Below are positions 19,757-29,327 of a stretch of 64,000 nt of DNA, piece by piece. The translations under genes and the position numbers were made by a program. The stretch is taken from positions 1,736,001-1,800,000 of the forward strand of contig NZ_CP006568.1 of NCBI RefSeq assembly GCF_000517405.1. The letters are read 5' to 3'. The stretch comes from Candidatus Sodalis pierantonius str. SOPE. Its GTDB lineage: Bacteria > Pseudomonadota > Gammaproteobacteria > Enterobacterales > Enterobacteriaceae. Below the pieces are notes generated by a model, which was not told where the DNA came from, did not search any database, and saw only the letters and a list, made by a program, of their open reading frames with translations. Positions within the stretch are counted from its first letter, which is position 1. Each line of letters begins with the position of its first letter.

Positions 19757-21313
19757 TTACTCCTCCTCATCCTCGCCGTGCCGCGGCGCCAGGCATTCAA
19801 TCCACACCTGCTCAATGCGATATTCCACCATCTGGCGAATGGTAAAGTGCCATTCGTCAAGCGTTAGCACATCCCCCTCCACCGGCATTTGATCGCACTG
19901 GGATAACAGCAAGCCGGCCAACGAGGCGACGTTATCCTGCCCGCGCGCCAGCTCCTGGGTGTCCAGCGCCTGCTGTAGCGCATGCAGATCGGTACTGCCT
20001 TTCGCCAGCCAGCCGTCCTCGTGGACCTCTATTTCCGGCGTTTCGTCTTCGTCGGGAAACTCACCGGCAATCGCTTCCAGCGCGTCCAGGGGCGTCACTA
20101 GCCCTTGAACCACGCCGAACTCGTTGGACACCATCACCATGCTGCCTTTCGCCCGGCGCAACTCCTCCAGCAGCTTCAACACATCCAGGGTTTCCGGCAC
20201 GACGATCGCTGGATTGGCGGCGGCGTAGGCTTTGACCTGTTCGCCGTTATCCACCGCCGCCATCAAATCCTTCGCGCGTACGATACCGATAAGCTGATCC
20301 AGCTCGCCGTTACAGACCGGGAACATATTGTGCGGCGTTTCCATCAATGTCGCACGCAGCTCCTCTACCGGCCGCTGGCAGTCCAGCCAGGTTATCTCAT
20401 TGCGGGGCGTCATCACGCTGCGCAGGGTGCGCGAAGCCAGCGACAGCACGCCGGTGATCATATGGCGCTCTTCGTCGGCGAAATGCGCCTGCTTGAACGC
20501 CTGGGCCGAATCATCCTCGCCGGTTTCGCGCTGAGCCCTGCCCCCCATCAACCGCATAATCGCTTCCGCGGTACGCTCGCGCATCGGCTTGGCGGACTGG
20601 TTTTTGATAAAGTTGCGGCGCGCTATCTGGTTGAACATCTCAATCAGGATCGAGAAGCCGATGGCGGCATACAGGTAGCCTTTCGGAATATGGAAACCAA
20701 AACCTTCAGCAATCAGGCTGAGACCTATCATCAGCAAGAAGCTGAGACACAGCACCACCACGGTTTGATGACGGTTAACGAAACGGGTCAGCGAACGAGA
20801 GGCCAGCAGCATAATCGCCATAGCAATTACCACGGCGGTCATCATGACGGGCAGATTGTTAACCATCCCCACCGCCGTGATGACCGCATCCAGGGAAAAT
20901 ACCGCGTCGAGAATAACGATTTGCACCACCACCGCCCAAAAGCTGGCGTAGCCGCGGCCGGCGCTGCTGTCGTGCTCTTTATTTTCCAAACGTTCGTGCA
21001 ACTCCGTGATTGCCTTAAACAACAGAAAAATCCCGCCCAGCAGTAAGATGAGGTCGCGGCCGGAAAAGGAAAAGTCGCCCAAATGAAACAGCGGGCGCGT
21101 CAGCGTGACAATCCACGAAATCAGCGACAGCAGCCCAAGGCGCATAATCAACGCCAGCGACAGGCCTACCCCCCGCGCGCGATCGCGCTTTTTGGGCGGG
21201 AGTTTGTCCGCCAGGATCGCAATAAAGACCACGTTATCGATGCCGAGAACGATCTCCAATACGATCAGGGTCAATAATCCCACCCAAATTGAGGGGTCCA
21301 TTAAGAATTCCAT
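19757..21313 (-). CDS. yoaE: YoaE, TerC-type membrane protein with CBS and CorC domains
   Basis: 518 aa from ATG 21313 (a GTG directly before it is in frame). N-terminal TerC domain with about seven membrane helices ([19 protein letters not shown] is the family opening, [15 protein letters not shown] the second acidic helix); two CBS domains (about residues 300-420, MTPRNEI and IVRAKDLM); C-terminal CorC/HlyC-associated domain ending EDEEE. The TerC family has been linked to metal ion export; YoaE itself is not well characterised. Full length, no lesion. Divergent from manX. Confidence 0.92.
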   Translation of the reverse strand: MEFLMDPSIWVGLLTLIVLEIVLGIDNVVFIAILADKLPPKKRDRARGVGLSLALIMRLGLLSLISWIVTLTRPLFHLGDFSFSGRDLILLLGGIFLLFKAITELHERLENKEHDSSAGRGYASFWAVVVQIVILDAVFSLDAVITAVGMVNNLPVMMTAVVIAMAIMLLASRSLTRFVNRHQTVVVLCLSFLLMIGLSLIAEGFGFHIPKGYLYAAIGFSILIEMFNQIARRNFIKNQSAKPMRERTAEAIMRLMGGRAQRETGEDDSAQAFKQAHFADEERHMITGVLSLASRTLRSVMTPRNEITWLDCQRPVEELRATLMETPHNMFPVCNGELDQLIGIVRAKDLMAAVDNGEQVKAYAAANPAIVVPETLDVLKLLEELRRAKGSMVMVSNEFGVVQGLVTPLDALEAIAGEFPDEDETPEIEVHEDGWLAKGSTDLHALQQALDTQELARGQDNVASLAGLLLSQCDQMPVEGDVLTLDEWHFTIRQMVEYRIEQVWIECLAPRHGEDEEE

Positions 21314-21898
21314 CACAGGCTCCGTAAGGTATTTAGGCTGTAGAGATTACAGGGTTAAACCGCATCTTTGCCGGCAAACGCGCAGGGGCAAGCCGCCAAG
21401 AGGCACACTTTCTTGGGGAGCGGGATCAAACATGACGAAAGCAGGATCCAGCGCGAAGCGCCAGTGAGAAGACAACGATGACCGCGCAAGCGGACAAACA
21501 ATGATGAAACGGCTTCGGTGACAGTCCATCGGAGGGCTGTTTGCTCCTTTTATAATTTAAACGCTTTACTGTATCAGGGAATCACCGCCCGGCATAAAAT
21601 TTTTTCACTTCAAACCGTTTGTTCATTCTCAGCTACACTCTTTTGTGCGCTTGTACCGATTCCGGTAGCCAAATAACTGAGCGCCGTCACAATTTTTATT
21701 TTTTTACACACTAAAATAAATCGCGATTTACTTATGATCATCCGAACCAATAACTGAAGCAGATCAATCTGTAGGGCGGACATCGGTCAGGGCAGGCATC
21801 GTTCCTGACTTTGCAGTTATACCACCAAAGAGTTAGGGCCCTCGACACGGCTTTCGTGCGGGGCGCATAACCCATTTTGTCAATAGAGAAGGTATCCA
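21314..21898. promoter_or_regulatory. yoaE-manX divergent control region with palindrome
   Basis: 585 bp with no gene. A perfect 14-bp palindrome, TAAATCGCGATTTA, lies at 21717-21730 in an AT-rich stretch, resembling the AT-rich arms and CG centre of Mlc/NagC operators. Repression of manXYZ by Mlc is established in E. coli, so this is a reasonable but untested candidate operator. A purine-rich ribosome site (GAGAAGG) precedes manX. The rest shows nothing I can name. Confidence 0.45.
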
Positions 21899-22605
21899 GT
21901 AAGTATTGCTATTGTTTATTGGCACTCACGGGTCAGCGGCCGAGCAATTATTGAAAACGGCCGAAATGATTTTGGGCGCACAAGACAACGTCGCCTGGAT
22001 CGATTTCGTCCCCGGCGAAAACGCTGAAACATTGATTGAAAAATATACCGCCCGTCTGGCGGATCTTGACACCACAGCAGGCGTGTTATTTCTGGTCGAT
22101 ACCTGGGGAGGCAGCCCGTTTAATGCCGCCAGCCGGATTGTCATCGATAAAGAAAATTATGAAGTCGTGACCGGCATAAATATCCCCATGCTGGCCGAAA
22201 CCTTTATGGCCCGCGACGATAATCCCACCTTTCAAGAGCTGGTCGGTATCGCGGTGGAAACCGGACGTATTGGCGTAAAAGCGCTGACGTGGCCGCGGAT
22301 ACGGTGCGCAAAACCCTGCTCACCTAGGTGGCGCCTCCGGGCGTTACGGCCCATGTGGTTGACGTGGCGAAAGCTATTCGCGTTTACGACAACCCGAAAT
22401 ATGCAAATGACCGCGTCATGCTGTTATTCACCAACCCGACCGACGTCGTGCGTCTGGTCGAGGGCGGCGTCGGCATTACCTCGGTCAATATTGGGGGTAT
22501 GCCCTTCCGCCAGGGTAAAACCCAGGTGAACAATGCCGTGTCGGTAGACGAAAAAGACATTGAGGCGTTTAAGACGCTCAACGAACGCGGTATTGAGCTG
22601 GAAGT

Positions 22606-23660
22606 CGCTTTGTTGAATAAATCCGAAATTTGTGACGACTTCCTCCCTATCAGGGCGATTGTTACATGATGCGGACGCTGTTTGGCATTCCTAACAGCGT
22701 GATCCGGTTAAGCGCTTTGACCATTGCCATAGCCTCACCTACCTGCGCGTCATAGTCATGCAGACTCAGATGACCACCCAGAAGTGTTTTAAACCGGAAC
22801 ATGGCCGTTTCAGCCAGTGAACGCCGGTGATAACCTACTTTCTTTTTCCAGGTATCATTATTGCCGCTCAGATGCTGATTTGCCACCGCATGGTTACGCT
22901 CATGGTATCGAGCTGGCCAATATTGCGCACCACTTCGCGGTGGGATAAGCGGCTTTATTTTTTTCCTCAGCAGAGCATCATGACAGTAACGCGTAACGTA
23001 AGCACTATCAGCCGACGCTTCCCTGATTTTCCGGTGGGTTTGGTTAATCAGCCCGGGCAGCGCCTGCGCATCTGTCGTACCGCTTAGCGATAAATCGGCA
23101 CAGATAATTTCATGTATCGCGCTATCTACTGCCAGATGAAGCTTGCGCCATACTCTGCGCCTCTCAGCCCCATGCTGCCTGACTTTCCATTCTCCTTCGC
23201 CGAAGATTTTCAGGCCGGTGCCATCGATGACCTGGTGTGAGATTTCGCCACGGGTTGGCGTTTTTATGCTGATGTCGACGGTTTTTGCTCGCCGGCTGAC
23301 CAGAGAGTAATCTGGGCAGCGCAGCGACAGCCCCATCAGTTTAAAAATCGCGTCAACGAAACCCTGTAACGCCCGGAGCGAAAGGTTAAACACGCGCTTT
23401 ATCATCAGAACCGTGGTAATGGCCATATCGGTGTAGTGAAGCGGCCGGCCACGATGTTCAGGTGGTGTACTCTCAGTCCATGCAGCAATGGCTGACTCAT
23501 CAAGCCATACTGTCATGTCCCCCCGTTGCCTGAGCGCATTGTTGTATGCGGGCCAGTTGGTGGTTTTAAACTTTTGCTTTGCCATGGGGACCTGATGTTG
23601 AAACGAATGTAGTGATCAGAGCCGCCAGTCACCTAAAAGTTCGATTTATTCAACAAAGCC
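22606..23660 (-). mobile_element. IS903-like insertion sequence, copy 2
   Basis: 1055 bp, flanked by a perfect 9-bp duplication GCTGGAAGT (22597-22605 and 23661-23669), the length expected for IS903. Terminal repeats CGCTTTGTTGAATAAATCC and GGCTTTGTTGAATAAATCG. The intact duplication shows the element has not exchanged flanks since inserting into manX. Confidence 0.96.
22662..23585 (-). CDS. IS903-like transposase (307 aa)
   Basis: Full-length DDE transposase, 307 aa, nearly identical to the other two copies; the acidic residues are in VIDGTGLK, ADSAYVTRYC and SLAETAMFRFK. One difference is Val for Asp at the position after SAY (SAYVTRY versus SAYDTRY), three residues after the putative catalytic Asp, so an effect is possible but not predictable by eye. 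It also has HQVIDG for HLVIDG and DAIFK for DSIFK. Confidence 0.92.
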   Translation of the reverse strand: MAKQKFKTTNWPAYNNALRQRGDMTVWLDESAIAAWTESTPPEHRGRPLHYTDMAITTVLMIKRVFNLSLRALQGFVDAIFKLMGLSLRCPDYSLVSRRAKTVDISIKTPTRGEISHQVIDGTGLKIFGEGEWKVRQHGAERRRVWRKLHLAVDSAIHEIICADLSLSGTTDAQALPGLINQTHRKIREASADSAYVTRYCHDALLRKKIKPLIPPRSGAQYWPARYHERNHAVANQHLSGNNDTWKKKVGYHRRSLAETAMFRFKTLLGGHLSLHDYDAQVGEAMAMVKALNRITLLGMPNSVRIM

Positions 23661-23822
23661 GCTGGAAGTGCGTAAAGTGTCCAGCGATTCCCCGTTGAAG
23701 ATGATGGATTTAATTAAAAAACTCGGCAATTAAGCCCTACGCCGCATTATCACCCTTAAGAGCGTAAGTTTGCCTGGAAACGGATTCATCGCTCTATTAC
23801 GCAAGGTAAGAGGAGAAGTACA

Positions 23823-24563
23823 ATGGAGATCACCACGCTTCAAATTGTACTGATATTCGTCGTCGCCTGTATTGCAGGCATGGGATCGATTCTCGACGAA
23901 TTTCAGTTTCACCGTCCGCTCGTGGCCTGTACCTTAATTGGTCTGGTCCTGGGCGACATGAAAACCGGTATCATCATCGGCGGAACATTGGAAATGATCG
24001 CGCTGGGCTGGATGAATATCGGCGCCGCGGTGGCGCCCGATGCCGCGCCGGCGTCTATCATCTCCACCATTCTGGTCATCGCCGGTAATCAAAGCGTCGG
24101 CGCCGGTATCGTGCTGGCCGCCGCCGGACAGGTATTGACCATCATCGTGCGCACCATCACCGTCGCCTTCCAGCATGCCGCCGACAGCGCCGCCGAACGC
24201 GGTAACCTGACGGCGCTGAGCTGGATCCACGTTTCAGCGCTGGTCTTGCAGGCGATGCGCATCGCCATCCCTGCGGTCATCGTGGGCGTGTCGGTCGGGA
24301 CAGACGCCGTACACAACATGCTCAGTTCGATTCCAGAAGTCGTCACCAACGGCCTGAATATCGCCGGCGGCATGATTGTGGTGGTCGGTTATGCGATGGT
24401 CATCAACATGATGCGCGCGGGCTATTTGATGCCGTTCTTTTACCTCGGTTTCGTCACCGCGGCCTTCACCAGATTTAACCTGGTGCTGCTGGGGGTGATC
24501 GGCGTGGTCATGGCCATACTCTACATCCAGCTCAGCCCGCGCTACAACCGGGTCGCAGGATAG
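23823..24563 (+). CDS. manY: ManY, mannose PTS permease EIIC, shortened
   Basis: 246 aa against about 266 in E. coli. Hydrophobic EIIC with the opening MEITTLQIVLIFVVACIAGM and GDMKTGIIIGGTLEMIALG. Two changes: a small in-frame deletion of about four residues (AIPL missing before AAAGQVLTI) inside a membrane helix, and an early TAG after YNRVAG, beyond which a remnant reading NDLDNELD is seen in another frame (to about 24595). With manX and manZ destroyed it cannot transport sugar, so it is probably decaying. Confidence 0.88.
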   Translation: MEITTLQIVLIFVVACIAGMGSILDEFQFHRPLVACTLIGLVLGDMKTGIIIGGTLEMIALGWMNIGAAVAPDAAPASIISTILVIAGNQSVGAGIVLAAAGQVLTIIVRTITVAFQHAADSAAERGNLTALSWIHVSALVLQAMRIAIPAVIVGVSVGTDAVHNMLSSIPEVVTNGLNIAGGMIVVVGYAMVINMMRAGYLMPFFYLGFVTAAFTRFNLVLLGVIGVVMAILYIQLSPRYNRVAG

Positions 24564-24616
24564 GCCGCACCGGCGCTAACGATCTCGATAATGAACTGGA
24601 TTAATAGGTGAGAGAA

Positions 24617-25344
24617 ATGGTCGATACTACAGCTACAGGTCAGAAGAAACTGACGCCCGGCGATGTACGCGGCGTATTCATCCGCTCCAACCTGTTCCAG
24701 GGATCCTGAAACTTTGAACGTATGCAAGCGCTCGGTTTTTGTTTTTCGATGGTGCCAGCGATTCGCCGCCTGTACCCGGAAAATAACGATGACCGCAAGC
24801 AGGCGATCAAACGGCATCTGGAGTTCTTCAACACCCATCCCTATGTAGCCACACCGGTATTGGGCATCACCATGGCCATGGAAGAACAGCGCGCCAACGG
24901 CGCACCGATTGATGACGCCGCCATCAACAGCATCAAAGTCGGCTTGATGAGGTCGCTGGCCGGGGTCGGCGACCCGATTTTCTGGGGTACCGTACGGCCG
25001 GTATTCGCCGCTCTCGGCGCCGGTATCGCCATGAGCGGCAGCTTCTTGCAAAAATTGACCGAAGGGGCGTCCATCCTCGGGCTATTTGTTATGGCGCGTT
25101 GGTCAATAAGTGGACCCACGTCAATATCCTCTTTGTGGTGTCCCGTATCACCAGCACCGAGGGACAAACCACCGTCACCACCGTCCAGACGATTCTGGAT
25201 CAACTGATGCCCGGGCTGGTGCCGCTGCTGCTTACCTTCGGTTGTATGTGGCTTCTGCACCGCAAGGTGAACGCCCTGTGGATTATTATGGGCTTCTTCG
25301 TCATCGGTATCTTCGGCTACTGGGTGGGGCTGTTGGGTCTGTAA
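24617..25344 (+). pseudogene. manZ: ManZ, mannose PTS EIID, broken
   Basis: EIID membrane subunit. It begins well (MVDTTATGQKKLTPGDVRG) but has a TGG-to-TGA nonsense codon after NLFQGS (about 24707), an in-frame deletion of roughly 40 residues between IAMSGS and FLQKLTEG that removes membrane segments, and a frameshift near 25100 between LGLFVM and the VNKWTHVNI continuation. The C terminus GYWVGLLGL is still readable to the stop at 25344. Non-functional. Confidence 0.95.
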
Positions 25345-25358
25345 GCATACCGTTATCA

Positions 25359-25388
25359 AACCGGGGGATGTCGCCCCGGTTTTTTTTG
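25359..25388 (+). terminator. Rho-independent terminator of manXYZ
   Basis: Seven-base-pair stem ACCGGGG / CCCCGGT with a short loop, followed by eight T residues, 14 bases after the manZ stop. Good intrinsic terminator. Confidence 0.88.
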
Positions 25389-25405
25389 CTTTTTTGGGGG
25401 GAAGC

Positions 25406-25866
25406 ATGACCGTTACCGATATCGGCCTGGTGGTAATGATTGTTATCGCACTGCTGTTTGCCGTCTTTGATGAGTTTATTGTGGATTACGCACTGCGCGG
25501 CAAAACCCGTCTACGGGTACCTCTGCGCCGCCAGGGCCGGCTGGACGGTCTGATTTTTATCGTCCTGCTGCTGATACTGCTGTACAAAAACATCACAACC
25601 AGCGGCACGGTCGTCACCTCCACCCTGATTTTAATTCTGGGATTGATGGTGGTTTATCTGGCCTATATTCGCCGTCCACGTATGCTGTTTAAGACAGAAG
25701 ATTTTTTTATGGCAATGTATTTATCCGTTATTCCCGTATCAAAAATATAAATTTATCAGAAGTTGGTTATTTGGTTATTGACCTGGAAAAACGGCGTTTG
25801 CTGATCCAGGTCAATAAATTAGACGATCTTCAGAATATTTACCATTTTCTTATGGAATTACAGTAG
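25406..25866 (+). pseudogene. yobD: YobD (DUF986) with frameshift in a T7 run
   Basis: Inner membrane protein of the YobD/UPF0266 family, 152 codons in E. coli. The frame is correct from MTVTDIGLVV to FKTED, then a run of seven T (about 25702-25708) shifts it and a stop follows at 25750. One base of slippage restores a full-length protein: [20 protein letters not shown] to a stop at 25864-25866. Membrane helices near residues 5-25, 45-65 and 70-90. Possibly rescued by slippage on the homopolymer, but more simply a young pseudogene. Confidence 0.88.
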
Positions 25867-26065
25867 GTTAAATTAATCATATAGCCTTGGCTAAATAGAT
25901 TAGTCAACGCAATGAAAAATACCTTATTCTTTATTTCCCGGTCAGTTCCCGGCGAAATCCCGCCATTATCCTCACGCTGCGCGCAATTAATCAACAGCAA
26001 ACCTGAGGGTATTTACCCCTGTTATTTTTGTAGTTGTTATTATGGGAATCATTATGTTAAAGTTG
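25867..26065. other. Spacer between yobD and the mntP leader
   Basis: About 200 bp with no recognisable gene. AT-rich, and likely to contain the mntP promoter, but I cannot pick out convincing -35/-10 elements. Confidence 0.4.
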
Positions 26066-26250
26066 CGCCGTCATTAGGGAGTAACCTATTTTTGCCTTGT
26101 AGCGAAAATGCCCGTGTCAACATACTCGTTTCTTTGGTAAACGTGGTGCGGGCGGCCTTTATCGGCTGGCGAGACTATAGACATGCGGACCTATCGGTAA
26201 GGTTGGGGGGACAGGGAAGCGTGGATATGGGCGCCCAGCCGAGGCTTAAC
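26066..26250 (+). promoter_or_regulatory. Manganese riboswitch (yybP-ykoY family) of mntP
   Basis: The leader of mntP has the two conserved blocks of the yybP-ykoY aptamer: GGGAGTAACC (about 26077) and GTCAACATACTCG (about 26116), with paired flanks, followed by a GC-rich expression platform up to the ATG at 26252. In E. coli this riboswitch activates mntP (and alx) translation when Mn is high. The leader seems well conserved although the gene it controls is interrupted 36 bases after the start codon. Confidence 0.85.
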
Positions 26251-26287
26251 AATGAATCTTTCCGCCACACTTATTCTTGCCTTTGGC

Positions 26288-27342
26288 CGCTTTGTTGAAT
26301 AAATCCGAAATTTGTGACGACTTCCTCCCTATCAGGGCGATTGTTACATGATGCGGACGCTGTTTGGCATTCCTAACAGTGTGATCCGATTAAGTGCTTT
26401 AACCATTGCCATTGCCTCACCTACCTGCGCGTCATAGTCATGCAGACTCAGATGACCACCCAGAAGTGTTTTAAACCGGAACATGGCCGTTTCAGCCAGT
26501 GAACGCCGGTGATAACCTACTTTCTTTTTCCAGGTATCGTTATTGCCCCTCAGATGCTGATTTGCCACCGCATGGTTACGCTCATGGTATCGAGCTGGCC
26601 AATATTGTGCACCACTTCGCGGTGGGATAAGCGGCTTTATTTTTTTCCTCAGCAGAGCATCATGACAGTAACGCGTATCGTAAGCACTGTCAGCCGACGC
26701 TTCCCTGATTTTCCGGTGGGTTTGGTTAATCAGCCCGGGCAGCGCCTGCGCATCTGTCGTACCGCTTAGCGATAAATCGGCACAGATAATTTCATGTGTC
26801 ACGCTATCTACTGCCAGATGAAGCTTGCGCCATACTCTGCGTCTCTCAGCCCTATGCTGCCTGACTTTCCATTCGCCTTCGCCGAAGACTTTCAGGCCGG
26901 TGCCATCGATGACCAGGTGTGAGATTTCGCCGCGGGTTGGCGTTTTTATGCTGATGTCGACGGTTTTTGCTCGCCGGCTGACCAGAGAGTAATCTGGGCA
27001 GCGCAGCGACAGCCCCATCAGTTTAAAAATCGAGTCAACGAAACCCTGTAACGCCCGGAGCGAAAGGTTAAACACGCGCTTTATCATCAGAACCGTGGTA
27101 ATGGCCATATCGGTGTAGTGAAGCGGCCGGCCACGATGTTCAGGTGGTGTACTCTCAGTCCATGCAGCAATGGCTGACTCATCAAGCCATACTGTCAGGT
27201 CCCCCCGCTGCCTGAGCGCATTGTTATATGCGGGCCAGTTGGTGATTTTAAACTTTTGCTTTGCCATGGGGACCTGATGTTGAAACGAATGTAGTGATCA
27301 GAGCCGCCAGTCACCTAAAAGTTCGATTTATTCAACAAAGCC
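26288..27342 (-). mobile_element. IS903-like insertion sequence, copy 3
   Basis: 1055 bp with a perfect 9-bp target duplication GCCTTTGGC (26279-26287 and 27343-27351). Terminal repeats match copy 2. Inserted in the mntP coding sequence near its 5' end. Confidence 0.96.
26344..27267 (-). CDS. IS903-like transposase (307 aa)
   Basis: Full-length 307-aa DDE transposase of the IS903 group with the acidic residues in VIDGTGLK, ADSAYDTRYC and SLAETAMFRFK. Compared with copy 2 it has DTRYC at the site where copy 2 has VTRYC, and Arg for Ser in NQHLRGNND. Probably active. Confidence 0.93.
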   Translation of the reverse strand: MAKQKFKITNWPAYNNALRQRGDLTVWLDESAIAAWTESTPPEHRGRPLHYTDMAITTVLMIKRVFNLSLRALQGFVDSIFKLMGLSLRCPDYSLVSRRAKTVDISIKTPTRGEISHLVIDGTGLKVFGEGEWKVRQHRAERRRVWRKLHLAVDSVTHEIICADLSLSGTTDAQALPGLINQTHRKIREASADSAYDTRYCHDALLRKKIKPLIPPRSGAQYWPARYHERNHAVANQHLRGNNDTWKKKVGYHRRSLAETAMFRFKTLLGGHLSLHDYDAQVGEAMAMVKALNRITLLGMPNSVRIM

Positions 27343-27973
27343 GCCTTTGGCATGTCGATGGACGCCTTTGCGGCCTCGGTCGGCAAAGGCGCCACGCTGC
27401 ACAAGCCCGCGCTGCGTACCGGACTGATTTTCGGAGTAATAGAAGCCATTACCCCGCTTATCGGCTGGGGGCTGGGCCTGCTGGCTAGTCAGCATATTAT
27501 GCGCTGGGACCATTGGGTGGCGTTTGTCCTGCTGGCGTTTCTGGGCGGCCGAATGGTGCTGGCGGGCTGGAAAGCGCAGGCGGCCATAGTTGGTAAACAC
27601 AGCTTGGGCGTGCTGGTAGCCACCGCCATCGCCACCAGTCTCGATGCGCTGGCCATCGGCGTGGGTCTGGCGATGCTACAGGTCAATATTGTTCACACCG
27701 CGCTGCTAATCGGTCTTGCCACCCTGCTTATGTCGACCATCGGTATGCTGCTGGGGAGCTTTGTGGGGCCTTGTCTGGGCAATAAAGCGGAAATCATTGG
27801 CGGTTTCATCCTGATTGGCATCGGCTGCAACATTCTCTACAGCCATATCGGCGAAACCATGCTCGCCAATTTGATTGGGTAATCCCGGCGCTGCCCGCGC
27901 CAATAAAGCAAGGCCTCCCCTGCCCGCGCTAATCAAGCGGAAGACTCTCCGCCCCGCCGGTGCCGCTCAGGCT

Positions 27974-28789
27974 TCAGACCCGCCGCCACAGGCGCACGAT
28001 AAAATCCGTTTCGAGGTCAAACGGCGTCGCGACCGCCAACCGTTCGAGCACCTCAGGGGTGGCGCGCCAGGCGAAAGGCGTCATGCGCAGCAGCGACACG
28101 CCTTCCGCGCCGGTCAGCCGCAGCGGATAGCGAAGAGCGCTGTCCCCTAGCGGCGCAAACCCCGCGAGGGTTTCTTCCTTATGGCGCGTGCAGCTGCACG
28201 TCGCGATAAATGAGCGCTTTGAGCTGATAGAGTTGGCGCGGGCCGGGTGTCACCGTCAGCAGCACGCCCCCCGGTCGCAGCGTGCGCCGTAGCTCGGCGG
28301 GATTGCTCGGCGCATAAATGCGCATGACGCCGTCCAGTGACGCATCGGCAAACGGCAGGCGCTGGCTGGACGCGACGCAAAAGCGAACCTGGGCATAGCG
28401 TTTCGCGGCGCTGCGCACCGCATTTTTCGCGATATCCATCCCGTACACCTCCGCCGCTGGCGTGTGAGCAGGTCCGCCAGCGCGGCGGTGTAATAGCCTT
28501 CGTCGCAGCCGATATCCAGCCAGCGTAGGCCCGCATGCGGCGTGAGCACGGCGATGGACGCCATCACGCTATCGCGCAGCGGCTGATAATGGCCGGCGTC
28601 GAGAAAGGCGCGCCGCGCCGCCATCATCAATGGCGCGTCGCCAGGATCCTTGCTGCGTTTAAACTGCACCGGCAGCAGATTGACATAGCCCTCTTTAGCA
28701 CAATCGAAACAGTGCTGCCCGGCGCAGCGATAGTGCTTATCGTGCCGGACGAGCGGAAGATGGCAAAGCGGACATTGGAAACAAGACAT
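27974..28789 (-). pseudogene. rlmA: RlmA, 23S rRNA (guanine-745-N1)-methyltransferase, frameshifted
   Basis: SAM-dependent methyltransferase for G745. The N-terminal zinc finger (CPLC at residues 6-9, later C and HCFDC) and the SAM-binding motif [10 protein letters not shown] are in the first frame. A frameshift near 28460 (after ALADLLT) moves the middle part ([32 protein letters not shown]) to another frame, and loss of a base near 28187 creates a TAA after LHAP, with the C terminus (GFAPLGDSALRYPLRL ... FIVRLWRRV) in a third frame. Not functional. Confidence 0.94.
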
Positions 28790-28900
28790 GGCGATTCCGG
28801 TCGAAAAACATTTAGGGCGCAGTGTAGCGCAAAATAGCCTCTCTGGCGGTAGAAAACGCGCTACACTGGGCACTTCATCCACCGATTGTACACACCATTG

Positions 28901-29327
28901 ATGACAGCTTATTCATCCCTGTTGTCCCCGATACACGGGGTGGCGCACAGTTTTGGCGACAAAGCGTCGCTGATGCCGGAGGTACTGCAAGCGTGGCAAA
29001 CGACATTACCGGACAAGAAGCAAGTTCATGGCACCGATATTGGCTGGGTAAGCCGACCGGGCGAGGCCCTGGGGGAGCTTGATGGCGTCGTTACCGACGT
29101 TCCCGGCATACTGTTGACGGTACTGACCGCCGATTGCCTACCCGTGCTATTCTGCCGCCGCGACGGCGGGCGTATCGGCGCGGTACACGCGGGTTGGCGC
29201 GGTTTGCTGGCCGGAATACTCGGGCAGTTCGCCGCCACGCTCAACACCGCGGGCGACTCCCCGTCACGCTGGGTCGCGGCGATAGGGCCCGCGGCCGGGC
29301 CGTGCTGTTATGAAGTCAGCCAGACAC
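28901..29327 (+). pseudogene. PgeF/YfiH-type laccase-domain protein, truncated by IS256
   Basis: The first 142 codons of a multicopper polyphenol oxidase (PgeF, peptidoglycan editing factor) family member. VHGTDIG, LTADCLPVLFC and AVHAGWRGL carry the His/Cys metal site; the C-terminal third, including the last His ligand region, is missing because an IS256 starts at 29328. In E. coli yfiH lies elsewhere (near clpB), so this may be a paralogue or a displaced copy. Divergent from rlmA. Confidence 0.85.

Larger units (their letters stand above)
21899..23733 (+). pseudogene. manX: ManX, mannose PTS EIIAB, multiply broken
   Basis: EIIAB subunit of the mannose phosphotransferase system. Lesions: the start region reads GTAAGTATTGCTATTG where MSIAIV is expected, with an extra T near 21914 that shifts the frame; an in-frame loss joins KAL to VAADTVRKT, removing the linker and the first part of EIIB with its phospho-accepting His (DRLIHGQ); a CAG-to-TAG stop at about 22325; and an IS903-like insertion at 22606. 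EIIA retains its active-site IGTHG segment. The 3' end (VRKVSSDSPLKMMDL ... stop 23733) follows the IS. Confidence 0.95.
26252..27882 (+). pseudogene. mntP: MntP manganese efflux pump, split by IS903-like copy 3
   Basis: The first 12 codons (MNLSATLILAFG, 26252-26287) are separated from the rest (27352-27882) by an IS. Excising the element and one copy of the 9-bp duplication GCCTTTGGC yields an uninterrupted 188-codon frame, the length of E. coli MntP, with six helices and the conserved [12 protein letters not shown] and [11 protein letters not shown] motifs. MntP exports Mn(II). No second lesion is seen, so the insertion is recent. A product starting at ATG 27352 would lack most of the first membrane helix. 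Confidence 0.95.
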
